A DNA stretch of 64,000 bases, taken from assembly GCA_019188255.1 (NCBI GenBank), contig JAETXT010000008.1:2542001-2606000 (forward strand), written 5' to 3'. The notes under the pieces are model-generated. The model saw only the letters and a program-made list of their open reading frames with translations. It made no database searches and was not told the DNA's origin. Below are positions 44,869-54,347 of this stretch, piece by piece. The DNA comes from Verticillium longisporum (Eukaryota; Ascomycota; Sordariomycetes; Glomerellales; Plectosphaerellaceae). Numbering within the stretch: position 1 is the first letter of the stretch; each line of letters starts with the position of its first letter. The position numbers and the translations under genes were made by a program.

Positions 44869-47800
44869 ATGGACGGAGACTGGGATCAGGTATGCAATGC
44901 GCGTCCCTTTGCGCGGGGCACACGCGTCGAGCTACCCAGGCAGTCCGGCGATGGCCTCGTTCCGTGTCTGCATGGGCGGGCATGCTTGAAATCGATAGCG
45001 AAAACGGTTGCTGACTTGTTCGACTGCCCAGGTCGCCCGTATTCCCTTCCCGCCTCCGGGTGTACGGGCTATGGCAACACCCGTCACAACAATGACGTTT
45101 GACCCTCAACAAGAACTCCTCTGGACAGGCAACGACTATGTGAGCTTCGGCTGCTCTCAATCCGCCCGAATCTTCTCTGACTTGATCACAGGGTCGCGTG
45201 ACATCTTTCTACGGCACCGAGCTTCAGCGATATACCTCTTTCAAAGCCTTTTCGACCCATGGCGATGTACGGCAGATTCTTGTTGGCGAAAAGGGCGTCA
45301 TTGCTTTGGGAGCGCGAGATATTCATATGGCGTTGCGAAGGGGACCGCCACTTTGGCATCTTCAGTATAGCTCTCAGCATGCTGCCACACGGCTGCAATT
45401 GCGCATCAGCTGACGTCCGACAGGAGCGACGAATTCAAAGACTTACGATGCATGAATTTCACGTCCAAGGGCCAGGCCGAGATCCTGGTGGCTGGCTTCC
45501 AGGACAAGATGTTTGTCATTGACGTCAACAAGGGAGAGATCACCAAGGAGGTACGGCGTTCTGCGCCCTGTGTGGGGTCCTGCCGCTGACCCGTGCTAGA
45601 TCTCGACCGAATACTCTTACCAGATCATGAAGAAGAGCCGCTATATCTGCGCGGCCACCAAGGATGGTCTTATCAATATGATTGATCCTCTCAATTACTC
45701 GGTCGTGCGAAGCTGGAAGGCGCATTCTGCACTGATCAGCGACATGGACGCGCAGCACGATTTCATCGTTACCTGCGGATTCTCGCTGCGCCAGAGTCAG
45801 AGCTACATGCCCGACTCGTTTCTCAACGTCTTCGACATAAAGCGTATGACATCCATGGCCCCTATTCCTTTTCCTGCAGGAGGAGCCTTCGTGCGGATGC
45901 ATCCACGTATGTCCACTACCAGTATTGTTGTGTCGCAAACTGGCCAGCTCCACGTGGTCGACTTGATGAACCCCCACGAGCAATGTGCGGCAAATCAACG
46001 TGGTCAACTCGCTCGTCACCATGTTCGAAATTGCGTATTCGGGCGAAGCAGTGGCGCTGGCCGACTCGGCCTCTCAGATTCATCTTTGGGGCAGCCCCTC
46101 GAAGATTCGGTTTGTCGACTTTCCACAGCCGACTGAATTCGCCGGTCCTGAAGCGCCTGCGCCCGCCATTGACTGGACTACTGAGACGTAAGCCAAAGAT
46201 CCTGGACGCGTAATAGACGAGAAGCTGACATAATGGAGTCCTCTCAATATGGTCGGCATGCCGTATTACCGGGAACCACTGCTTTCAGCATGGCCTGATA
46301 TGGTTTCTGATGTCGGGGCGCCGCCTCCAACTCTTGACCCCCAGTTTCTCTCCACACTCAAGGCCACAGAGTTCGGTCTTTATGGGCCAAATACGCGTGG
46401 GCTGCGGCGCAACCAAGTTGAAGACACTCGAAAGACCGACAAGACAACTGTGACCGGCATTCAAGCCCCCAAGTTCCTCAGCGAAAAGGCGAGGGAATCC
46501 TCCAAAACTCCCGGGCAGGCAGCTGGCGCCGAAGATGAGGTTGACGATGCTGCGGCGAAGATGGGCGGCGACCGCAAGACGGAGTGCCCTCCGATGTATC
46601 GTAATGTCGAGATCAAATACAGCAAGTTTGGTGTTGACGACTTTGACTTCGGGTATGCACTTCTATTCAATTTTCATGCCTTGTCAGCTAACCATTGCCC
46701 TTCAGGTATTACAACAGGACGGCCTACTCCGGACTAGAGATCCACATTGCCAACTCGTATGCAAACGCGCTCTTGCAAGTAATGCATTTCACGCCTTTGA
46801 TTCGGAATCTGGCTTTACAGCATACTGCGACTGCATGCATCGTTGAGACATGTTTGTTGTGCGAGCTTGGTTTTCTGTTCGACATGTTAGAGAAGGCAGA
46901 AGGCTCCATCTGTCAGGCGACCAACTTATTGAAAGCGCTGAGCCACCAGCCTCAGGGTACGTCATCTGGACAGTTCCTTGACGGCTCATTGATCGAATGC
47001 TCACCCTGACTGTCTTTAGCGGCGGCTCTGTGTCTGCTGGAGGAAGACCTCAACGGCGGCCCACTGCCAGCCATGCTGCAGCGTCTGACACGGTTCTTAC
47101 TCGACAAGATTGTTGAAGATTTCCGCATTACTTCTCCAGGCGTCAATCTCATGCTTCAGGTCGGGCCCTCTTCGGTTTCCGTGTGCAATTTCGTAGGCTG
47201 ACTAGAGACAGGCCGTTCAAACCGCCGCTACCGAGTACATAAGGTGCATGAACTGTCGAAGTGAATACACTCGCCCCAGCCCTACCAATGTCAATGAACT
47301 GATCTATCCTAACGCCGTAAGTTTCATGTGTGGCTTCTCGAAATCTTGTACTGACCGCATGTGACAGAAGGCCCCGATGCGAAATCAAAAGGCCCCCAAG
47401 GTCACGTTTTCGCAGGTGCTCAAAATGAGCGTCGAGCGGGAATTCCCATCGAAAGGGTGGTGTCCCCAATGCCAACGTTACCAGCCAAACGCTTCGAGGA
47501 AAACCATCAGCAGTGTACCTCAGGTGCTCATGCTCAACACGGCGGTCAAGACCCCTGAGCACCGTAGGCTTTGGGCCAACCCAGGCTTTCTTCCAGAGGA
47601 GATTGGCGTCATAGTGGACCATGGCCAATTCTTCTGTTACGAAGGTGAAGATCTGAAGCTCCATCTGCAAAGGGGGATCCACAACATAACCGTCTACTCT
47701 TTGATTGGTATGACGATGGAGGTCGAGGCTGGCCCTGGCCAAAAGCCGCACATGGTCGGCATGATCAATGGTAAGATCCTGTGACGGAGAGGCCCCCGAC

Positions 47801-48923
47801 TGCGCTAACACTCTCCAGTCGGCCACTGCCAGCCAGAAGCCCCCGAGGCGAGTCAGTGGCATTTATTCAATGACTTCTTGGTTCGGTCGGTGAGCAAGGA
47901 GGAGGCTCTCTCTTTCAACGCGAACTGGAAGATCCCATCGGTCTTGACGTTTCAAGTGAAGGAGGCGAACAATATGATGGACACGACGTGGAAACAAAAG
48001 ATTGACACCTCGCTCCTATTCACGGATTCAAGGTCAGTATTCTCGTTCCCGTTTGGAGTAACTCTTTTTGTAGCACCTCCTGACATTCAGCCAGTCACCT
48101 CCACGACAGCAAGACATACCGGACGCTCGATGGTGCGACAGAGCCGCCGGGTCCTGGCAGCATCATTGCACTCGATACCGAGTTTGTGGCTGTGCGACAA
48201 CCGGAGATTGAAATGAACTCCGAGGGCGAGCGGGAAACGATTCGGCCCAAGGTATACGCCCTCGCACGTACCTCTGTCATTCGCGGAGAAGGAGAGGCGG
48301 AAGGAGAGCCCTTTGTCGATGATTATATCTTGATTCGGGAGCCCATTGTCGATTATTTGACCGCCTTCTCGGGCATTACCGAGGTGGACCTCAACCCACG
48401 CCTGTCGAAACACAATCTCGTACCGTTGAAGGTGGCCTACAAGAAGCTGTGGATGTTGGTCAATCTCGGTTGCAAGTTCCTGGGCCACGGATTGAAGCAA
48501 GATTTCCGAGTCATCAACATCCATATACCCAAGGCCCAGGTCATCGACACGATCGAGCTGTACTACTTACACACGCGCCTGCGAAAGCTTTCGTTGGCGT
48601 TCCTTGCTTGGATCGTATTGCGGGAGAACATCCAAAACGAAACGCACGACTCGATCGAGGACTCGCGGACAGCACTGAGGCTGTATCGGAAGTACCAAGA
48701 GTATGTTTCGGCGGGCGTGTGGGAGCAAAAGATCAACGAGATATACAATGTGGGGCGAGATGTTGGTTTCCGGGCTCCCAAGGCGGGTGATCAGGAAGTG
48801 CAGAGGACAGAAACGCCTCCGCTACCCATAGAAGGCGGCCCAGGTCCCACGACACCGGTTAGGCGGCCGCCAGGTGCAGGCGGGTCGTTGCTGACGCCAG
48901 GGAAGGCATCGCCGTTTCGCTGA
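44869..48923 (+). CDS. pan2: PAN2, catalytic subunit of the PAN2-PAN3 deadenylase, with one frame break
   Basis: PAN2 is the poly(A)-specific 3'-5' exonuclease that trims mRNA tails in the cytoplasm together with PAN3. Twelve exons fit: 44869-44889, 45032-45139, 45192-45364, 45424-45550, 45600-46187, 46239-46652, 46706-46956, 47020-47159, 47212-47316, 47368-47770, 47819-48032 and 48095-48923, for about 1123 residues. Order of domains: WD40-like repeats, a linker, a catalytically inactive ubiquitin-hydrolase domain with a [13 protein letters not shown] zinc-type loop and WCPQCQRYQ, and the C-terminal DEDD exonuclease ([37 protein letters not shown]). In exon 5 the run at 45971-45975 has one C too many: with four C's the protein reads [15 protein letters not shown] as in homologues, whereas the given sequence shifts frame. 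The first exon is only 21 nt (MDGDWDQ). An in-frame ATG at 44815 is an alternative start. Confidence 0.94.
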
Positions 48924-49740
48924 GCGAGGCGCAACACGCGTAGACAGTGAAGAACATCATCATTTGGATCACCTCATCTGCTTGGGTACGTGAAAGTTTT
49001 GACATGGGCGCGCAAGGCAAGTGCAGTGAGTCATCCCGGTCAGAAGACACGCAGAGGGTCTAGTTTGGTGATCGCCCAGCGCGCATCAACAACAGTTGCG
49101 CGAGGAAATGCTTCAGACAATTCATCGGCCGATGCCAGCATGTATAAAAAAGCTCCACTGACAAACGCAAGATGGGTTGCGCGGACGATGGTTGATGGCT
49201 CTGCATGCCGCATACTCTCTCGCCATCGCCTCGACACTTTATGCACGACCTTGTTCGAGGTCCTCCCACCACAGCAGGCGCACCAAACTTCAACAACGAA
49301 CAACGCAACGCGCAACGCTTTGCAGAACCCAAGGATCAGATGACGGCTTCAGATGGAATGAAGCTGCCATGCAAAAGTCTTCAACTAAAAATAGCAACAC
49401 AATCGCATTGGGGATCACGGAAGAGGCGATCGCTGGCAAGTTCATAGGGCTGAGACATGCAAGGCTAGCGTTCCTTCCCGTTCGGGACTCTGTAAGTCCT
49501 GACGCGTCTGCCATCATGGAGAAAAAAAAATAAGGACAGTCCCGTTTGGGCCTGCCCATCCTCTTTCGGTGATTCTTCTGGATGGTTCTGTCCTGTTTGG
49601 GCGGTACGTTCGATGGTACTTTACTGATTGCACGGCGGTGGCCGGTTGCTCTTGGTGCATAAAAGAAGCATCTCCCAAGCGCGCCCTCTGGGCGAATCCT
49701 TCCTTCCTTCTCCTCCTCAGGTGAGTCCTAACCCCCTGCA
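48924..49740. other. Intergenic, left edge of the repeat-rich accessory locus
   Basis: About 820 bp containing the PAN2 3' flank and the upstream region of the orphan gene. Only short overlapping open frames are present. Confidence 0.5.
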
Positions 49741-52641
49741 ATGTCTTTGATGTCTGCACAGGTTTCGACAGCGTCGACCTCGTCTTATGGCGATGGTCAG
49801 GGTATCAGTCCCTCTGCGTCGGCCGCATCATACGATGCTGGTCAGGGTATCAGTCCCAATGCGTCGGCTGCGTCCGATTCCCTGGATTCCTCGGATTCCT
49901 TGGATTACGACACGGTCACAGGTGAAAGTCCTGCCATGGTCCCCCTCGCTCAGCAAGCCGTACGGCGCGTCGTTCGAGTTTCCTCCCGTTCCGTCTCCTC
50001 TCGCCTTTCTTCTTCCCGTTCCGCCTCTTCCGCCTCTGCCCGGTCCTGGACCACGTCCTCGCCCGTCCCAGCGAAGCCCGTCTTCCCTGCGGTCGGGTGG
50101 TTCGTCAAGGGGTGAGTGGTATTCTTTTTGTTTCTTTCTCTTCGTCTTCTCCTCTTTTTTTCATATTTTCTTTTCTCTATGTTTTGGAGCCCTTGCGTGA
50201 TTTGGTCGCCACTGCTGCTCGACACCAAATCGCCACTTGTGCCTTGGTGTTTCCCTCTGGTCGCGACGCGACGCGACATGTCTGGATGGCCGCAACAACA
50301 AACACGTACATCGACGCTCGGCTTCCTCTTCGGCTCACTCTTTGCCAGTCCTTCTTGCCTACCTTGGCTTTCGCCTCTTCCACGGTCAGTCAACAGCGAC
50401 GTTGCCCACCCTCATCGTCAGCTACCCCCCTGTCAACATGTCGTTGGCACCAAGACATGGAGGGTCCACTTTGCGTACAGCTCCACACCACCTTCACCAC
50501 CTTGTCTCACTCACCTTACCCACCATCTTGTCATACCCACCATCATCTAGCACTCTCACCTTACCCATGACACATTCACTGTTCCATCCCATCTCAGTGC
50601 CACTATCCCCATTCCATCCTCCACTCACATTTTCATCTTCATTCCTCTTCACTATTCATCCTTCGTCTTCACTATTCATCTTTCGTCTTCACTATTCATC
50701 TTTCGTCTTCACCATCCATCCTTCATCTTCACCATCCATCCTTCGTCTTCACTATTCATCCTTCATCTTCACCATCCATCCTTCATCTTCACCATTCATC
50801 CTCATCGTCATCATCCATCCACACCATGCAACATCATGTTATCCCCTCCATTGCCCACCATGTGTTCCCTCACTGTTCGCCCTATCCTTGTCACATAACC
50901 CTCGATGCCTTCTATCCTTCCTCTTTTCATGTCTCTCGTCACATCACACTTCACGTCCTCCCACTTCCAGAGGCTGACTCTTTCCAGCATCTGGTGTCCC
51001 CTCCCTCCCAAGGTCGAACTGACCCTCAGTTCTTCCGGATACATGGATCGCCGCGCGGAGCACCGCCGGCCCATCGTTCCAGCCGTTCCTTCGAAAGGGT
51101 TCCCACCTGGATGGACCCCTCACGCTCATTTGCCTGCCGGGATTCCCCACATTGAGCGCCAGCCGGTGCCCAGTGTGCAGTCCTGGCTCCTGGATCGGGT
51201 TCATGGCGACGCCCCTGGCTATCCTGGCAACCCGAACCGCGCCTTTCCTTTCCCTCCCGGCTCCGTGACGGATTCGACCCGGCCTTCTGGAGTCTCGGAC
51301 CTTTCTGCTTCGCAGTTGGGCACCCCTGACAATAGGAATCCCTGGTTTGATCTCGTTCACTCGGCGACCCAATCCAAGGCTACCTTTGAGAAGGACGTGG
51401 ACTCTCTCGTCGTGGACTGCTGGACCGATCTCGCCCGCAAGGTGCGCTTGACGCGTGCGCTACGCGAACTCGAGGACGTCCACCGGTCGACCGCTTTTTA
51501 CCAGGTATTCACCAAGCACATCCCCAGGGTCAAGGCAACCAGGCAGATGGGTATGGCTCGACAGGCTTGGCCTTCGCTCATCAACCATGTGCGCCAATAT
51601 CGCGCTGCCGACATTGCGGACCAGGTCCTCTCCCAACCCCAGGCCGAGTTGTGGGATTACCGGCCGCCTTCCACTCGTTTACCCAAGTGCATCGATGATG
51701 CCTTTGCTTCCTGGGACGCCCGCGAGGATCCCGATATCGCCATGCCCTTCGAAGAGGTCATGGAGGCCAAGGAACACCTCGACAACGCCTTTGACGGTTG
51801 GTCCGCCATCGGCGATGTCTCGGTTTCCCTGGGCTTCGAGGCCAAATTCGCTGCCATGGACTTCGATTTCCCTTCGGACGACTCGGAGCAGGAGCAGGAG
51901 CAGGAACCTGACCTTGAAACGGACGACTCCACCGACACTCATTCGATCCCCGACATCAAGTCGCTGCCTACTTTCGCCGAGCGCATTGCGCACTGGAAAA
52001 AGTATGGCAGCGACGTTGACCGTCGGGTGGACGCCTGGCAGAAGGCCAAGGGTGCTGCGCTCTTGCGCATGCCTGTCCTGGCTCCTCTGCCTACCGACAC
52101 TCCTTCACCCGAGAAGGCCCCCGTGACCGACTCTTCCATTCCTTATGCGGACGACATGTGGTGGGCGACTCCATTCGACCGTACCGAGATCGAGCCTCTG
52201 GAGGAGCGCCCGTTCCACGACCCCCTTCTGGAGAAGGTCCGACTCTGGCAACTGTCCAAGGGCGATGCCCTGTTCCGTGCCCCGGTATTGGCGCCTCTTC
52301 CCGATGACACTCCTTTGCCTCCCGTGACCGAGGAAGGGTCCTCCGACAAGGTTGATTCTGAGCCCCAGGGCGAAGATGAGGCTTCCGAAGAGGATTCCTT
52401 CGCTTCGGCGCAGTCCACTCTTTTGACCGAAGGTCCTGCTCCTGTTTCGACCTCCTGCTCCTCCGACATTCCTTTGGCTCCAGGTTCCTTCCCTGAGGAT
52501 GGCTGCGACATTGACGTGGCCCCTGTGCGCTCTGCTCAACGGTCCCTCCCTTCGTGGAGCACCGTCGGCAAGGTCTGCCTGGGTGCTGCGGCTCTGGCTC
52601 TCGGTTTCGCCTCTGGATGGTTCCTTTCTGGTTCTTGCTAG
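49741..52641 (+). CDS. Orphan acidic, probably tail-anchored protein with internal repeats (two-exon model)
   Basis: I do not recognise this protein. The certain part is the open frame from the ATG at 51043 to the TAG at 52641 (533 codons). A good upstream exon, 49741-50111, ends at GG|GTGAGT and can join in frame to the acceptor CTGACCCTCAG before 51030, giving 660 residues with an unusually long 918-bp intron. Exon 1 has two copies of a GQGISPxASAAS motif, then Ser/Arg-rich sequence. The middle contains a Trp/Ala-rich helical region and an acidic EQEQEQEPDLETDD run near residue 409. A module is duplicated: VDAWQKAKGAALLRMPVLAP (about 456) and VRLWQLSKGDALFRAPVLAP (about 525), each followed by LP-x-DTP and a VTD/VTE element. 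The protein ends with a single hydrophobic segment (VCLGAAALALGFASGWFL) and four residues, suggesting a C-terminal membrane anchor. The two parts could instead be separate genes. Confidence 0.55.
50641..50800. repeat. 20-bp pyrimidine-rich tandem repeat, about eight copies
   Basis: Units of the form CTTCGTCTTCACTATTCATC repeat in register from 50641 to 50800 with variants at CG/CA, CTATT/CCATC. The array lies inside the predicted 918-bp intron of the orphan gene, in a wider pyrimidine-rich segment (about 50120-50900). Confidence 0.9.
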
Positions 52642-52660
52642 GTCCCTGGTTTTCCCCTGC

Positions 52661-53552
52661 CGCACGGATTGGCACTGACCTGGCTCGTGGCGCTGAGGAC
52701 GGAACGCGCAAGCGGACCGGAAGCGCCGCACAGGTCGTCCTTTCTGGTCGGCATTCGGACGGATTGGCCCTAACCTGGCTCGTGGTGCTGAGGACGGAAC
52801 GCGCCAGTGGACCGGAAGCGCCGCACAGGTCGTCCTTTCTGGTCGGCATTCGGACGGATTGGCCCTAACCTGGCTCGTGGTGCTGAGGACGGAACGCGCC
52901 AGCAGACCGGAAGCACTGCACAGGTCCTCCTTTCTGGTCGGCAATCGGACGTATTGGCCCTAACCAGGCTCGTGGAGCTGAGGACGGATCGCGCCAGCGG
53001 GCCGGAAGCACTGCCCTGGGCCTCCTTTCTGGGCGGCATTCGGACGGACAGGCCTTAGTAACCTGGCTCGTGGTGCTGAGGACGGAACGCGCCAGCAGAC
53101 CGGAAGCACTGCACAGGTCCTCCTTTCTGGTCGGCATTCGGACGGATTGGCCCTAACCTGGCTCGTGGTGCTGAGGACGGAACGCGCCAGCGGACCGGAA
53201 GCACTGCACAGGTCCTCCTTTCTGGTCGGCATTCGGACGGATTGGCCCTAACCTGGCTCGTGGTGCTGAGGACGGAACGCGCCAGTGGACCGGAAGCGCC
53301 GCACAGGTCGTCCTTTCTGGTCGGCATTCGGACGGATTGGCCCTAACCTGGCTCGTGGTGCTGAGGACGGAACGCGCCAGCAGACCGGAAGCACTGCACA
53401 GGTCCTCCTTTCTGGTCGGCATTCGGACGGATTGGCCCTAACCTGGCTCGTGGCGCTGAGGACGGAACGCGCCAGCGGACCGGAAGCGCCGCACAGGTCT
53501 TCCTTTCTGAACGGATTTCGGACGGATTGGTCCAGGCCTGGCTCTGGCACCG
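52661..53552. repeat. 95-bp minisatellite, about nine and a half copies
   Basis: Copies start at about 52751, 52846, 52941, 53036, 53134, 53229, 53324 and 53419, with partial copies at both ends (52661 and 53514). Spacing is 95 bp except one copy of 98 bp (53036, with a 3-bp insertion AGT-like in CCTTAGTAACC). Two variants alternate around the GCGCCGCACAGGTCG / GCACTGCACAGGTCC site. Each unit contains CTGAGGACGGAACGCGCCAG. It begins 20 bp after the orphan gene stop codon. Confidence 0.95.
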
Positions 53553-53562
53553 ATGATGGTAC

Positions 53563-53840
53563 GTGGAAGTGAGGCAAAGCGAGGTACCAGAAGCGGTCTC
53601 GGACCGTGGAAAACATGCCCCTACTTTGTGGGAAGGGTGCCTCACCTCGTGGAAGCGTACCCTAGGCGCCGCCCAGGTCTATCTTCCTGCTGGAGGCATG
53701 GATTGGACCATGTTGGTTCCAACGTTGTTGTCGGTCCGCGGAAGCGAGGCAAAGCGAGGCACCAGAAGCGGTCTTTGGCCGTGGAAAACATGCCCCTACT
53801 TTGTGGGAAGGGTGTCTCACCTCGTGGAAGCGTACTCGAG
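53563..53840. repeat. Pair of roughly 105-bp direct repeats 175 bp apart
   Basis: The segments 53563-53665 and 53738-53840 share GAGGCAAAGCGAGG, GAAAACATGCCCCTACTTTG and CTCACCTCGTGGAAGCGTAC at a constant offset of 175 bp, with few differences. Confidence 0.9.
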
Positions 53841-53864
53841 ATGTTTCCAACTCCAGGATCACGG

Positions 53865-53950
53865 ACTGGATTGGATTGGATTGGATGGATTGGATTGGAC
53901 TGGATTGGATTGGATTGGACCGGATTGGACCGGATTGTACTGGATTGGAT
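53865..53950. repeat. (ATTGG)n pentanucleotide array
   Basis: GGATTGGATTGGATTGGAT continues for about 85 bp with interspersed GGACT/GGACC variants. Confidence 0.9.
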
Positions 53951-54257
53951 GCTCACGGCCATACTGGCTTGCGGCACCTCCTCCGGGGTTCCAGGATTTC
54001 CTACGGTTCAGCCAGGTCTTCCAGGAGTTCTGTTGGAGTTCTGATCTCGTTCTATAGTTCGGTCGATCTCTTAGGTTCCTTCCTTTCCCGTCGGTTCACT
54101 CGAGGTCGCTCCTGACTAGGAAAGCTTGGAAACCCTCATGAAAAAAGAGTAAGTCGGCATGGACGCCGCCCGCTTCTGGACGATGGTGCTAACTTGCCGA
54201 CACACCTTGATGCTTTAGTGCGGCCCCTCCATCGACGATTCGAGTTTCCGACGTATA

Positions 54258-54347
54258 CGATTCGAGATGAGACGATTCGAGATGAGACGATTCGAGATGA
54301 GACGCTTCGAGATGAGACGCTTCGATATGAGACGATTCGAGGTGAGA
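54258..54347. repeat. 15-bp tandem repeat, six copies
   Basis: CGATTCGAGATGAGA repeats six times in exact 15-bp register (variants CGCTTCGAGATGAGA, CGCTTCGATATGAGA, CGATTCGAGGTGAGA). Because 15 is a multiple of three, the plus strand reads as a five-residue IRDET repeat in a 91-codon open frame (54194-54469); no other support for coding was found. Confidence 0.9.

Noticed and set aside
52105..52944. Minus-strand open frame of about 280 codons running from the minisatellite into the orphan gene
   Set aside because: It is antisense to a better coding frame and owes its openness to the repeat; composition follows the repeat unit.
50641..53552. CRISPR-like arrangement of repeats
   Set aside because: The arrays are contiguous tandem repeats without unique spacers, in a eukaryotic genome with introns.
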